Below are positions 18,908-27,819 of a stretch of 64,000 nucleotides of DNA, piece after piece. Both the position numbers and the translations under genes were made by a program. Location: assembly GCA_009773635.1 (NCBI GenBank), contig WSYC01000003.1, positions 99,106 to 163,105 of the forward strand, written 5' to 3'. This DNA is from Beijerinckiaceae bacterium (lineage in GTDB: Bacteria > Pseudomonadota > Alphaproteobacteria > Rhizobiales > Beijerinckiaceae). The notes under the pieces were generated by a model that searched no databases, had not been told where the DNA came from, and worked only from the letters and a program-made list of their open reading frames with translations. How positions within the stretch are numbered: position 1 is the stretch's first letter; each line of letters begins with the position of its first letter.

Positions 18908-18922
18908 GAACATCAGCAGAAC
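18908..18922. promoter_or_regulatory. LexA-type SOS box (GTTC-N7-GTTC) between murJ and rhuM
   Basis: The plus strand reads GAAC-N7-GAAC, which is GTTC-N7-GTTC on the other strand, the known alphaproteobacterial LexA operator. It ends 49 bases before the rhuM ATG and lies 75 bases before murJ. Only eight bases are specified, so chance is possible; its place in a 139-base divergent promoter region is what makes it credible. Confidence 0.4.
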
Positions 18923-18941
18923 GGTGTTTTTGTTGCTACCA

Positions 18942-18968
18942 TGTTCTCCTTTGCCCGATTCGAGAACA
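18942..18968. promoter_or_regulatory. 7-bp inverted repeat just upstream of the rhuM start
   Basis: TGTTCTC and its exact reverse complement GAGAACA flank a 13-base spacer and end three bases before the ATG of the RhuM gene. It could bind a regulator or fold at the ribosome-binding site. No function is established. Confidence 0.35.
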
Positions 18969-18971
18969 CGC

Positions 18972-20006
18972 ATGTCCGATACGTCTGACTCTCCCGTAAG
19001 ATTGGTTCTGGACCCTGAAATGGGTGACCGCTTTCTGGTCTATTCGACTGAAAAAGGCTTGCGGATTGATATCCGGTTCGAAGGTGATACGCTTTGGATG
19101 ACCCAAGCCCAGATCGGACAGTTGTTCGGGCGAGATCAATCTGTAATTTCTCGCCATATCAACAGCATAATTGAAGAAGGTGAACTTGCTGAGCCGAGCA
19201 ATATGCAGAAAATGCATATTGCTCCCGCAACGAAGCCGACGACCGTCTACAGCTTGGACATGGTGATCTCGGTTGGCTATCGCGTCTCCTCGGCGCAAGG
19301 CACACTCTTTCGTCGCTGGGCGACGGGCGTTCTCGTACAGTTTGCCAAAAAGGGATTCGTTGTCGATGCCATCCGCCTGAAAACACCGGAGAGCGCCGAT
19401 CGCATCGCGGAACTGCGCGACATCATCCGCGACATCCGTTCTGATGAAGCGAATATTTATCGGGAGCTTCGACAGATTTGCGCGATGTGCCGGGACTATG
19501 ATCCAAAATCGGATTCGGCACATGAGTTCTATCAGCAGATGCAGGCCAAACTTGTGTACTCCGTCACGTCTCGCACACCGTCGGAGATCATATACGACAG
19601 AGCCAATCACATGTTGGATAACATGGGGTTGGCGACTTGGCCGAACGACAATATCCGCAAAGCAGACGTTTGCGTGTCGAAAAATTACCTCGCCGCTGCA
19701 GAAATTCGGGAATTGAACCGTCTGACAACGATCTTGCTCGACGTTTTTGAAGACCAGCTGGACGTCGGGCGAATTGTTGTTATGTCTGATGCCGTCAACC
19801 TTCTTGACGCCCAATTGAAACAACTTGGGCGCTCGGTCTTGAAATCAGGTGGGAGGATTCGCTCCTCCGCAGCCAAACGTCACGCCGAGTCAGAATACGA
19901 AAAATTCTCAGCCATGCGCAAGCTTGATCGGCAACGACAAGCCGATGAGTATATCGCGGCATTGACGGAAGAAATCAAAGGCTGCCCCAAGCCGCGCAAG
20001 CGATAG
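18972..20006 (+). CDS. rhuM: RhuM-family protein (virulence-associated / KilA-like)
   Basis: 344 residues from ATG (MSDTSDSPVRL). It matches the RhuM family: a DNA-binding-like segment at about 43-64 (MTQAQIGQLFGRDQSVISRHI), then NMQKMHIA, YSLDMVISVGYRVSS and FRRWATGVL. The C-terminal half has the conserved YQQMQAKLVYSVTSRTPSE and AEIRELNRLTTILLD. RhuM was named in Rhizobium and Salmonella pathogenicity islands; its biochemical role is unknown and homologues often lie in mobile or defence regions. It is the only plus-strand gene between the long leftward murJ and hslU runs. By hand count bases 19,501-19,560 are 45% G+C, far below the neighbours. It ends six bases before the hslU stop. Recent acquisition is likely. 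Confidence 0.9.
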   Translation: MSDTSDSPVRLVLDPEMGDRFLVYSTEKGLRIDIRFEGDTLWMTQAQIGQLFGRDQSVISRHINSIIEEGELAEPSNMQKMHIAPATKPTTVYSLDMVISVGYRVSSAQGTLFRRWATGVLVQFAKKGFVVDAIRLKTPESADRIAELRDIIRDIRSDEANIYRELRQICAMCRDYDPKSDSAHEFYQQMQAKLVYSVTSRTPSEIIYDRANHMLDNMGLATWPNDNIRKADVCVSKNYLAAAEIRELNRLTTILLDVFEDQLDVGRIVVMSDAVNLLDAQLKQLGRSVLKSGGRIRSSAAKRHAESEYEKFSAMRKLDRQRQADEYIAALTEEIKGCPKPRKR

Positions 20007-20012
20007 AGGCCC

Positions 20013-21323
20013 CTACAGAATAAACCGCGACAAATCCGCGTTGCGCGAGAGGCTTCCAACCTCGCGCTCAACCATCTTGCCATCGACGACGATCGTTTCG
20101 CCCGCGCGGTCTGTCGCCGTGAAGCTGACCTCGTCGAGGACGCGCTCCAGCACCGTCTGCAGCCGGCGCGCACCAATGTTCTCGACGTTTGAGTTCACCT
20201 CGAAGGCCGCATGGGCCACGGCGGCGATGGCATCCTGCGTGAAATCCAGCGTCACACCCTCGGTTGCCATCAGCGCGACGTATTGCTTGATCAGCGACGC
20301 CTCGGTGTCCGTCAGGATGCGGCGGAAATCCTCCTCGCCAAGGGGCTTCAGCTCGACGCGGATCGGCAGGCGGCCCTGCAATTCCGGCAGCAGATCCGAA
20401 GGTTTCGAGACATGGAACGCGCCGGAGGCGATGAAAAGGATATGATCGGTCTTCACCGGCCCGTGCTTGGTCGCAACCGTCGTGCCCTCGATCAGCGGCA
20501 GCAGGTCGCGCTGCACGCCCTCGCGGGAAACGTCGCCGCCCGAACGCCCCTCGCGCACCGAAATCTTGTCGATTTCATCAAGAAAAACGATGCCGTTCTC
20601 CTCCACACTCCGAATCGCATCCGAAATGATGCGGTCCTGATCGATGAGCTTGTCGCTTTCCTCGGCAATCAGCGGTTCATAAGCATCCTTCACGCTCATG
20701 CGGCGCGGCTTGCCCTTGTTGCCAAAGGCTTTTCCGAGCATATCACCGAGCGAGGCAGCCCCGATCTGCCCGCCGGCCATGCCAGGGATTTCGAACATCG
20801 ACACCCCGCTCCCGGCCTGTCCCTGCAACTCGATCTCGATTTCCTTGTCCGCGAGGTCTCCGGCATGGAGTTTGCGGCGAAACGAATCGCGCGTTGCGGG
20901 CGAGGCCGTCGCGCCGACGAGGGCATCGAGCACGCGCTCCTCCGCCGCCACCTGCGCTTTCGCGACAACATCCTTACGGCGGGCATCGCGCTGGAGGCCG
21001 ATGCCGATCTCCACGAGATCGCGGATGATCTGCTCGACATCACGGCCGACATAGCCGACCTCGGTGAACTTCGTCGCCTCGATCTTGAGGAAGGGTGCGC
21101 CCGCGAGCTTTGCCAGCCGGCGCGCGATCTCGGTCTTGCCGCAACCGGTGGGGCCGATCATCAGGATGTTCTTCGGCAGGACCTCCTCGCGCATCGGGCC
21201 GACGATCTGCTGGCGCCGCCAGCGGTTCCTGAGCGCGATGGCCACGGCGCGCTTGGCATCCTTCTGGCCGACAATGAAACGATCGAGTTCGGAGACGATC
21301 TCGCGGGGGGAAAAGCTGGTCAT
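20013..21323 (-). CDS. hslU: HslUV protease ATPase subunit HslU
   Basis: HslU (436 residues) is the AAA+ unfoldase of the HslUV (ClpYQ) protease. Walker A GPTGCGKT lies at residues 57-64, and Walker B is seen as [11 protein letters not shown]. The I-domain lies between them, and the C-terminal [18 protein letters not shown] and short tail ending DLSRFIL, which activates HslV, are intact. I chose the ATG at [10 protein letters not shown], the conserved N-terminus; a longer frame overlaps hslV. It follows hslV by 11 bases, the usual order. Confidence 0.98.
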   Translation of the reverse strand: MTSFSPREIVSELDRFIVGQKDAKRAVAIALRNRWRRQQIVGPMREEVLPKNILMIGPTGCGKTEIARRLAKLAGAPFLKIEATKFTEVGYVGRDVEQIIRDLVEIGIGLQRDARRKDVVAKAQVAAEERVLDALVGATASPATRDSFRRKLHAGDLADKEIEIELQGQAGSGVSMFEIPGMAGGQIGAASLGDMLGKAFGNKGKPRRMSVKDAYEPLIAEESDKLIDQDRIISDAIRSVEENGIVFLDEIDKISVREGRSGGDVSREGVQRDLLPLIEGTTVATKHGPVKTDHILFIASGAFHVSKPSDLLPELQGRLPIRVELKPLGEEDFRRILTDTEASLIKQYVALMATEGVTLDFTQDAIAAVAHAAFEVNSNVENIGARRLQTVLERVLDEVSFTATDRAGETIVVDGKMVEREVGSLSRNADLSRFIL

Positions 21324-21334
21324 ACGGCTGGCTC

Positions 21335-21892
21335 TCAGTCTTCGATCTTCTCGATCACGACGTTTTCGTTGGTATAGACGCAAATCTCGCCGGCGATCTT
21401 CATCGCGCGCCGCACAATCTCGACGGCATCGAAATCCGTGTCGTAGAGCGCCCGTGCGGCGGCCAGCGCATACATGCCGCCCGAGCCGATGCCCATGACG
21501 CCGCCTTCGGGCTCCAACACATCGCCGGTGCCGGAAACGACAAGGCCGGTGGATTTGTCCGCGACCAGCATCATCGCCTCCAGCCGGCGGAGATAGCGGT
21601 CCGTGCGCCAGTCCTTGGCAAGCTCGACGCAGGCGCGCGTCAGTTGTCCGGGGTATTGCTCGATCTTGGCTTCCAGCCGCTCGAACAGCGTGAAGGCATC
21701 GGCGGTCGCGCCAGCGAAACCGGCGATCACGTCCCCCTTGCCGAGGCGGCGGACTTTCTTCGCGTTGCCCTTGATGATCGTCTGCCCGAGGCTGACCTGC
21801 CCGTCGCCGCCGATGACGGTCTGCCCACCCTTCCTGACCATGAGAATCGTGGTGGCGTGCCAGCCGGTGGTGGGAGAATGATCGTCAGCCAA
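21335..21892 (-). CDS. hslV: HslUV protease proteolytic subunit HslV
   Basis: HslV is the threonine-protease core of HslUV. From a TTG start the product is 185 residues with a 13-residue leader ending WHA, followed by the catalytic Thr of [11 protein letters not shown]; the leader must be removed to expose it. Family motifs include [21 protein letters not shown] and [17 protein letters not shown]. The TTG is chosen because CGGAG lies nine bases upstream and the length fits the family; the longer open frame adds 39 unrelated residues. Confidence 0.95.
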   Translation of the reverse strand: MADDHSPTTGWHATTILMVRKGGQTVIGGDGQVSLGQTIIKGNAKKVRRLGKGDVIAGFAGATADAFTLFERLEAKIEQYPGQLTRACVELAKDWRTDRYLRRLEAMMLVADKSTGLVVSGTGDVLEPEGGVMGIGSGGMYALAAARALYDTDFDAVEIVRRAMKIAGEICVYTNENVVIEKIED

Positions 21893-21917
21893 GGCGCTAC
21901 TCCGGTTGTGTTTCAGA

Positions 21918-21949
21918 CTATGTAGGGTCTCGCTCGCCGAGTTGCAAAG
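21918..21949 (-). promoter_or_regulatory. Possible heat-shock (RpoH) promoter of hslVU
   Basis: On the minus strand CTTTGCAA is followed after 14-15 bases by CCCTACATAG, about 25 bases upstream of the hslV start. This resembles alphaproteobacterial RpoH promoters (CTTG ... CCxTAT). The match is partial, and the call leans on the fact that hslUV is a classic heat-shock operon. Confidence 0.3.
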
Positions 21950-22083
21950 CAGCAATCGGCAGCTTTCGGGCGTAAGGCCCGCCGGTTTAACGACATGTCC
22001 GATCTTCAATTGCCGTTGCAGCGCTTTTTCGCTAAAGCCGGGCCAGCGGTGCAGGGACCGCTGGCGTTTTCGAGGAGAGAGCC

Positions 22084-22677
22084 ATGCGTCGCGCCGAGAT
22101 CAAGCGGGAAACGGGCGAAACCAAAATCGAGGTCGGCATCGATCTCGACGGCACGGGCCGCGCCGACGTCGCGACCGGAGTCGGCTTTCTCGATCACATG
22201 CTCCACCTGCTCGCCCGCCACTCGATGATCGACATCCTCGTGCGCGCAACCGGCGATCTTCACGTCGACGATCACCACACGGTGGAGGATGTCGGCATCG
22301 CGCTCGGGCAGGCGTTCGCCAAAGCGCTTGGCGACAAGAAGGGCATCACCCGCTACGCCGATTGCCTGATGCCGATGGACGAGACGCTCTCCCGCGTCGC
22401 GCTCGATATTTCCGGCCGCGCATTCCTCGTGTTCAAATGCACCTTCCCGACCGAGAAAATCGGCACTTTCGACACCGAGCTTGTGCGCGAGTGGTTCCAG
22501 GCGTTCGCCGCGAATGCCGGCGTGACGCTGCATGTCGAGTGCCTGCATGGCCTCAACAGCCACCATATCGCCGAAAGCGCCTTCAAGGGCCTCGCCCGCG
22601 TGCTGCGCCTCGCCACGGAGCGGGATGCGCGCGCCGCGGATCGCGTGCCCTCGACCAAGGGGACACTGTCGGTCTGA
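22084..22677 (+). CDS. hisB: Imidazoleglycerol-phosphate dehydratase HisB
   Basis: HisB (197 residues, monofunctional form) dehydrates imidazole glycerol phosphate to imidazole acetol phosphate, step six of histidine synthesis. The manganese-binding repeats show as [15 protein letters not shown] and [15 protein letters not shown], with the opening [21 protein letters not shown]. It has a strong GAGGAGAGAGCC site upstream. It is the first gene of a tightly coupled plus-strand his operon and diverges from hslVU. Its stop shares a base with the next start (TGATG). Confidence 0.98.
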   Translation: MRRAEIKRETGETKIEVGIDLDGTGRADVATGVGFLDHMLHLLARHSMIDILVRATGDLHVDDHHTVEDVGIALGQAFAKALGDKKGITRYADCLMPMDETLSRVALDISGRAFLVFKCTFPTEKIGTFDTELVREWFQAFAANAGVTLHVECLHGLNSHHIAESAFKGLARVLRLATERDARAADRVPSTKGTLSV

Positions 22678-23165
22678 TGGCCCGCTACACGGTTCACGTT
22701 CCCACACAGCCGGACGCACGAGCGGAAGCGCTCGAACGCGCGGTGTTCGTGCGCGACGGCTGGAGCTGGGGAGGTTTTTTCTTCGGCCCATTCTGGCTGC
22801 TCTGGCATCGCAACTGGCTTGTCGGCCTGCTCGCAACGATCGTTGTCGGATTGCTGTTCGCGGTTCTCGTGAGCCAGCCGATCGCGGAGGCCGCAAAGGT
22901 GGCCGCCGTGCTGCTGATTGCCTTCCTTTGGGGCCTTGAAGGCGCGAGCCTTCGGCGCGCGGCGCTGGCTTTTGCCGGCTACCGCGAGGAGGCGCTCGTC
23001 GTCGGCGACAATCTGGACGAGATCGAGCGGCGCTTCTTTCTGGAAGCGGACGCTGGGGCGAGTCCCGCGGCTCCGCCTGCCGGGATTTCCCCCCCGCCGG
23101 TCGCGCGCGGTCCATGGGACCAGCCGGTCATCGGCCTGTTTCCGGACGCGAGGAAGCACCCGTGA
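22677..23165 (+). CDS. DUF2628 small membrane protein in the his operon
   Basis: 162 residues. The DUF2628 signature is clear: [27 protein letters not shown], quoted here as [16 protein letters not shown] then WHRNWLVG. Hydrophobic segments follow at about residues 43-62 ([18 protein letters not shown]) and 70-84 ([15 protein letters not shown]). The tail has an EIERRFF motif and a proline-rich stretch. It starts one base inside the hisB stop and ends by overlapping hisH, so it is translated with histidine genes. This insertion is conserved in Rhizobiales, but no function in histidine synthesis has been shown to my knowledge. Confidence 0.9.
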   Translation: MARYTVHVPTQPDARAEALERAVFVRDGWSWGGFFFGPFWLLWHRNWLVGLLATIVVGLLFAVLVSQPIAEAAKVAAVLLIAFLWGLEGASLRRAALAFAGYREEALVVGDNLDEIERRFFLEADAGASPAAPPAGISPPPVARGPWDQPVIGLFPDARKHP

Positions 23166-23827
23166 AAATCGCGCTGATTGATTATGGCGCCGGCAATTTG
23201 CACTCGGCGGCCAAGGCACTGGAACGCGCGCTGATCGAGGCCGGGTTGTCCGGGCATATCGTGCTCGGCGCGAACCCGGATGAGGTTGCCACGGCGGATC
23301 GCATCGTGCTGCCGGGGGATGGCGCCTATCGCGATTGCCGCGAACACCTTGCCGAGGTCGACGGGCTCGAGGATGTCCTGAACGAGCAGGTGCGCATCAA
23401 GGGTCGCCCGTTTCTCGGCATCTGCGTCGGCATGCAGCTCCTGAGCGATATCGGCGAGGAGCGTGGCGAGACGCAGGGCTTGGGGTGGATTCCGGGCCGC
23501 GTCGTCGCGCTTGATCCGCAAGCTCCTGAATTTCAAGCACGGCATCTCAAGGTACCGCATATGGGCTGGAACACGCTTGAAAGGCGCGGCGATCACCCGG
23601 TTCTCGACGGGCTTTCGTTCGGCGAGGGCGGGCTGCACGCCTATTTCCTGCATTCCTATCACCTGCTGCCGACCCATCCGGCGGATCTCCTGGCAACCGC
23701 GGATTACGGCGGGCCGGTTTCGGCCATTGTCGGGCGCGACACGGTTGTTGGCACGCAGTTCCACCCCGAGAAAAGCCAGGCTCTCGGCATCAGGCTTCTC
23801 GCCAATTTCGTGAAATGGTCACCATGA
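23162..23827 (+). CDS. hisH: Imidazole glycerol phosphate synthase subunit HisH
   Basis: HisH is the glutaminase subunit of IGP synthase, feeding ammonia to HisF. The 221-residue product has the catalytic Cys88 in [11 protein letters not shown] and the His-Glu pair in [10 protein letters not shown] near the C-terminus, with YFLHSYHL before it. The GTG start overlaps the DUF2628 stop (GTGA), and [12 protein letters not shown] is the conserved beginning. A longer frame is open but overlaps the previous gene by 50 bases. Confidence 0.98.
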   Translation: MKIALIDYGAGNLHSAAKALERALIEAGLSGHIVLGANPDEVATADRIVLPGDGAYRDCREHLAEVDGLEDVLNEQVRIKGRPFLGICVGMQLLSDIGEERGETQGLGWIPGRVVALDPQAPEFQARHLKVPHMGWNTLERRGDHPVLDGLSFGEGGLHAYFLHSYHLLPTHPADLLATADYGGPVSAIVGRDTVVGTQFHPEKSQALGIRLLANFVKWSP

Positions 23828-24558
23828 TCCTCTACCCCGCCATTGATCTGAAAAACGGCCAATGCGTGCGCCTGAAGCAGGGCGACATGAACAAGGCGAC
23901 CGTTTTCAACGATGATCCTGCCGCGCAGGCCGCGAATTTCGAGGCTCAAGGCTTCGAAGCGCTGCACGTCGTCGATCTCGATGGGGCCTTCGCCGGCGAG
24001 GCGGTCAACGGCGCGGCGGTCGAAGGCATTCTCGCCCGCGTGAAATTCCCCGTCCAGCTCGGCGGCGGCATCCGGCGCATGGATCAGGTCGAGGCTTGGG
24101 TGAAACGCGGGATTGCCCGCGTCATCATCGGCACGGCGGCGCTGCGTGATCCGGATTTCGTCAAATCCGCTGCGAAGGCTTTTCCGGGCAAGGTCGCGGT
24201 CGGCATCGATGCGCGCGACGGCAAGGTTGCGGTCGAGGGCTGGGCGGAAACCTCCGATATGCTGGCGGTCGATCTCGGCAGGAAGTTCGAGGATGCGGGC
24301 GTCAGTGCGATCATCTACACCAACATCGCCCGGGACGGCATGCTTACCGGCCTCGATTTCGAGGGCACGATCGCGCTCGGCAAGGCACTCTCGATCCCTG
24401 TGATCGCCTCGGGCGGTCTGGCGTCGATGGCCGATATCGAGCGGCTCACCGCCGCTGATTGCGCGCATCTTGCGGGCGCGATCACCGGCCGCGCGCTCTA
24501 CGACGGGCGGCTCGATCCGGCGGCGGCACTGGCGGCAATCCGCAGGAGAGCGGCATGA
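23824..24558 (+). CDS. hisA: HisA, ProFAR isomerase
   Basis: HisA isomerises ProFAR to PRFAR in histidine synthesis. It is a 244-residue TIM barrel with the catalytic Asp in [11 protein letters not shown], the phosphate-site LGGGIR, the second Asp region in [13 protein letters not shown], and IASGGLASM. The ATG overlaps the hisH stop (ATGA), as do the other joins in this operon. Its barrel repeats resemble those of HisF next door, as expected for these paralogues. Confidence 0.98.
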   Translation: MILYPAIDLKNGQCVRLKQGDMNKATVFNDDPAAQAANFEAQGFEALHVVDLDGAFAGEAVNGAAVEGILARVKFPVQLGGGIRRMDQVEAWVKRGIARVIIGTAALRDPDFVKSAAKAFPGKVAVGIDARDGKVAVEGWAETSDMLAVDLGRKFEDAGVSAIIYTNIARDGMLTGLDFEGTIALGKALSIPVIASGGLASMADIERLTAADCAHLAGAITGRALYDGRLDPAAALAAIRRRAA

Positions 24559-25331
24559 CGCTGAAAACCCGCATCATTCCCTGCCTCGACGTAAAAAACG
24601 GCCGCGTCGTCAAGGGCATCAACTTCCTCGACCTCGCAGATGTCGGTGATCCCGTGATGAGCGCGAAAGCCTATGACGCCGCCGGCGCGGATGAGCTCTG
24701 CTTTCTCGATATCACCGCCTCGCACGAGAATCGCGGCACGATCCTCGATGTCGTCCGGCGCACGGCGGAGAACTGCTTCATGCCGGTGACGGTCGGTGGC
24801 GGTGTGCGTGCGGTGGAAGATGTGCGCGCGCTGATGCTCGCAGGGGCCGACAAGGTCTCGATCAACACTGCCGCCGTGAAGGATCGATCGATTGTCGGGC
24901 GGGCGGCGGAGAAATTCGGCGCACAGGCCATTGTCGTCGCCATCGACGCCAAGCGCGTCAATGCGCCAGGCGAAGCCGACCGCTGGGAAATCTTCACCCA
25001 TGGCGGTCGCAACCCCACGGGCATCGACGCGATCGAGTTCGCGCAATCCGTGGCCGATCTCGGCGCGGGCGAAATCCTGCTGACCTCCATGGACCGCGAC
25101 GGCACCAAGGCCGGTTTCGATCTCGCGCTCACCCGCGCGGTTTCCGAGGCTGTCACCATTCCCGTGGTGGCCTCCGGCGGGGTGGGGACGCTCGATCACC
25201 TCGTTGAAGGCGTCACGCTCGGCAAGGCGAGCGCGGTGCTCGCGGCATCGATCTTCCACTACGGCACGTTCTCGATCCGCGAGGCCAAGGCGCATATGGC
25301 GAAGGCGGGAATTCCGATGAGGCTCGCATGA
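24555..25331 (+). CDS. hisF: Imidazole glycerol phosphate synthase subunit HisF
   Basis: HisF is the cyclase subunit that joins PRFAR and HisH-derived ammonia to make IGP and AICAR. The 258-residue TIM barrel has the catalytic Asp in [15 protein letters not shown], phosphate loops [10 protein letters not shown] and [10 protein letters not shown], and the second catalytic Asp in [13 protein letters not shown]. The ATG overlaps the hisA stop. It is encoded in the same transcript as its partner HisH. Confidence 0.98.
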   Translation: MTLKTRIIPCLDVKNGRVVKGINFLDLADVGDPVMSAKAYDAAGADELCFLDITASHENRGTILDVVRRTAENCFMPVTVGGGVRAVEDVRALMLAGADKVSINTAAVKDRSIVGRAAEKFGAQAIVVAIDAKRVNAPGEADRWEIFTHGGRNPTGIDAIEFAQSVADLGAGEILLTSMDRDGTKAGFDLALTRAVSEAVTIPVVASGGVGTLDHLVEGVTLGKASAVLAASIFHYGTFSIREAKAHMAKAGIPMRLA

Positions 25332-25651
25332 CCGGCTTTTCCCTCCTCGATCTCGAAACCATCGTCGCGGCGCGCGCCAATGCGAGCCCGGATGAATCCT
25401 ACACAGCCAAGCTCAAGGCCGGCGGCATGCCGCGCGCGACCAAAAAACTCGGCGAGGAAGCGGTCGAAGCCGTTATCGCGGCATTAGCGGGCGACAAGGG
25501 CGAGCTGACCAAGGAGGCCGCGGATGTCGTCTATCATCTCTTGGTCGTGCTTCACATGGCCGGGATCACCGTGCAGGATGTGCTCGACGAATTGCAGCGC
25601 CGCACGGCGCAATCCGGCCTTGATGAAAAGGCCGGCCGCAAGAGCGACTGA
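25328..25651 (+). CDS. hisE: Phosphoribosyl-ATP diphosphatase HisE
   Basis: HisE (107 residues) hydrolyses PR-ATP to PR-AMP, step two of histidine synthesis. It is an all-helical MazG-like protein; the metal-binding residues lie in [13 protein letters not shown] and [14 protein letters not shown]. It is the stand-alone form, not fused to HisI. The ATG overlaps hisF by four bases. It ends the his genes, and coaA follows after 27 bases with its own TAAGGAG site. hisG, hisD, hisC and hisI are not in the window. Confidence 0.97.
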   Translation: MTGFSLLDLETIVAARANASPDESYTAKLKAGGMPRATKKLGEEAVEAVIAALAGDKGELTKEAADVVYHLLVVLHMAGITVQDVLDELQRRTAQSGLDEKAGRKSD

Positions 25652-25678
25652 CAGGTAACGGCGTAAGGAGACCCTGGG

Positions 25679-26647
25679 ATGGATGCCGAGACCTCGAAGC
25701 TCTCTCCCGATGTCGACCTGTCGCCGTTTCGTGTTTTCACCCGCAGCGAATGGGCCGGGTTGCGCGCGGATACGCCACTGACGCTGACTTTCGAGGAATT
25801 GAAGCGCCTGCAATCCCTCAATGATCGGCTCTCCGTCGAGGAAGTCGTCGATATCTACCTGCCACTCTCGCGGCTGCTCGCGCTCTATGTCGCGGCGACG
25901 CAAGGCTTGTTCAAGGCGACGCAGCGCTTTCTCAATGCTGTCGATGGCAAGGCACCCTATATCATCGGCGTTGCCGGGTCGGTCGCCGTCGGCAAATCCA
26001 CCACCGCGCGCGTGCTTGAGGCGCTGCTCGCCCGCTGGCCGAACACGCCCAAGGTCAGCCTCGTGACCACCGACGGGTTCCTGCTTCCGAACGCCGAGCT
26101 GAAGCGCAACGACCTCATGGAGCGCAAGGGTTTCCCCGAAAGCTACGACACAACCGCGCTGCTGCGATTTCTGGCGCGGGTAAAGGCTGGAGAGCGCAAT
26201 GTTCCGGCACCGCTCTATTCGCATCTCGTCTATGACGTGCTGCCGGGCGAGGAAACCATCGTCGACCGGCCCGATATTCTCATCGTTGAAGGGCTGAACG
26301 TGCTTCAGCCGCCGAAACTCCCGCGCGATGCCCGCCCGGTGCCCTTCGTCTCCGATTATTTCGATTTCTCGGTCTATATCGACGCCGACGAGGATCTCCT
26401 GCGCAAGTGGTATGTCGACCGCTTCATGGCGCTGCGCCAGACAGCCTTCCGCAAGCCCGAAAGCTTTTTCCACCGCTACGCCGAGATCAGCGAGACCAAC
26501 GCGCTGGTGATGGCAAATTCGCTCTGGGACCGCATCAACCTGCCTAACTTGCGGGAAAACATCTTCCCGACACGCCCGCGCGCCGACCTCATCCTGCGCA
26601 AGGGCGAAAGCCACATGATCGAGGAAGTGGCGTTGAGGAAGTTGTGA
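25679..26647 (+). CDS. coaA: Type I pantothenate kinase CoaA
   Basis: CoaA phosphorylates pantothenate, the first committed step to coenzyme A. The 322-residue product is the bacterial type I (P-loop) enzyme: Walker [13 protein letters not shown] lies at about residues 97-108, with [30 protein letters not shown] and the C-terminal [14 protein letters not shown] all typical. It is the last gene of the his run, as in many Rhizobiales. coaE, the final enzyme of the same pathway, is 6 kb away. A palindromic repeat follows the stop and may act as terminator. Confidence 0.97.
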   Translation: MDAETSKLSPDVDLSPFRVFTRSEWAGLRADTPLTLTFEELKRLQSLNDRLSVEEVVDIYLPLSRLLALYVAATQGLFKATQRFLNAVDGKAPYIIGVAGSVAVGKSTTARVLEALLARWPNTPKVSLVTTDGFLLPNAELKRNDLMERKGFPESYDTTALLRFLARVKAGERNVPAPLYSHLVYDVLPGEETIVDRPDILIVEGLNVLQPPKLPRDARPVPFVSDYFDFSVYIDADEDLLRKWYVDRFMALRQTAFRKPESFFHRYAEISETNALVMANSLWDRINLPNLRENIFPTRPRADLILRKGESHMIEEVALRKL

Positions 26648-26657
26648 GCGGCGATCG

Positions 26658-26753
26658 CGTCATGGCCGGGTTCAGCCCGGCCATCCACGACTTTTCGGAA
26701 GTAACGCATTGGCAATCAAGTCGTGGATACCCGCCACAAGGGCGGGCATGACG
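26658..26753. repeat. Palindromic intergenic repeat (REP/MITE-like)
   Basis: A 96-base element between convergent coaA and the PfkB kinase. Its ends CGTCATG and CATGACG are mirror images. The left half has the stem ATGGCCGGG/CCCGGCCAT, the right half CCCGCC/GGCGGG, and CCACGACTT pairs with AAGTCGTGG. The sequence resembles the dispersed CATGGCCGGG...CCATCCACG elements common between genes in Rhizobiales genomes. It may double as a two-way terminator. Copy number cannot be judged here; I saw no second copy in the window. Confidence 0.65.
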
Positions 26754-26765
26754 GAGGAACAACCC

Positions 26766-27761
26766 TCACATCAGCCCGTTTTCCTGTGCCAGCTCTTTCA
26801 GCGGCCGCGCCGGGCGGGCGCCGATCTTCTGGATGACATGGCTTGCCGCGAGCGCGCCGAGCCGACCGGCCTTCTCGTAACCCATGCCGTTGGTGTAACC
26901 GAAGAGGAAGCCGGCGGCATAGGCATCGCCCGCACCGGTGGCATCGACAAGGCTCTCGATGGGGCAGGCGGGCACGGGAACCGTCACCTTGCCCTCGATG
27001 ATGACAGCACCCTTCTCGGAGCGCGTCACCGCAGCGCGTTTGGCCTCCCCGCGCAGGGCTTCGAGGGCGGTATCGAAATCCGCGGTCTCGTAGAGTGCCT
27101 TGAGCTCATGCTCGTTGGCGAACACGAGATCAACCGTGCCGGACTTGATGAGGTCACGGAATTCGCCGCGGTAGCGGTCGACGCAGAAGCTGTCCGAGAG
27201 CGTCAACGCGACTTCGCGGCCCGCCCCGTGCGCGATCTCGGCCGCCTTGCGGAAGGCGGCCTTCGCGTGCGGCGGGTCCCAGAGATAACCTTCGAGATAG
27301 GTCACCTTGGCCTTGGCGACCGTTGCCGGGTCGATATCGGCTTCCGAGAGGTTCTGGCATGCGCCGAGATAGGTGTTCATCGTCCGCTCGCCGTCAGGCG
27401 TCACGAGAATGAATGAGCGCGCGGTCGCCGGGCCGTCGATCGCCGCCGGGGTGCCGAAGGCGACGCCGGACTTGACGATATCATGCGCGAAGACATCCCC
27501 GACCGCATCGGCCTTGACGCGGCCCACAAAAGCGCATTTGCCACCGAAGGAAGCGGTGCCAACCACCGTATTCGCAGCAGAACCGCCGGAAATGATCGTC
27601 GCCGGCCCCATGGCGGCGTAGAGCTTCTCGGCCTGGGCCTCGTCGATCAGCGTCATCGAGCCCTTGGCAACGCCCTGCGCATGGAGGAAATCCTCCTCGG
27701 CGCGCGCGATCACGTCGACGATGGCATTACCGAGGGCGAGGACGTCGAGTTCCGTGGTCAT
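26766..27761 (-). CDS. PfkB-family carbohydrate kinase (adenosine kinase-like)
   Basis: 331 residues from the ATG at MTTELDVLALGN. PfkB signatures are seen: the N-terminal glycine pair region SGGSAANTVVG (58-68) and the C-terminal DATGAGDAYAAGFLFG (273-288) holding the catalytic Asp and anion hole. LGACQNLSEADID resembles the adenosine-kinase-like subgroup. Such proteins phosphorylate sugars or nucleosides; adenosine is the usual annotation for this Rhizobiales orthologue but is not proved by sequence. The frame stays open 43 codons upstream, overlapping the smr end; the conserved start is used. Confidence 0.9.
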   Translation of the reverse strand: MTTELDVLALGNAIVDVIARAEEDFLHAQGVAKGSMTLIDEAQAEKLYAAMGPATIISGGSAANTVVGTASFGGKCAFVGRVKADAVGDVFAHDIVKSGVAFGTPAAIDGPATARSFILVTPDGERTMNTYLGACQNLSEADIDPATVAKAKVTYLEGYLWDPPHAKAAFRKAAEIAHGAGREVALTLSDSFCVDRYRGEFRDLIKSGTVDLVFANEHELKALYETADFDTALEALRGEAKRAAVTRSEKGAVIIEGKVTVPVPACPIESLVDATGAGDAYAAGFLFGYTNGMGYEKAGRLGALAASHVIQKIGARPARPLKELAQENGLM

Positions 27762-27819
27762 GATCGCAGCCTTTTTGTCGAGGAAGTGCGGCCTCGCATG
27801 GCCGAGATGGGCCGGAAGG

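Noticed and set aside
18936..19823. Long minus-strand open frame antisense to rhuM
   Set aside because: The rhuM frame has family similarity. The antisense frame has none, and its codon pattern is a mirror effect.
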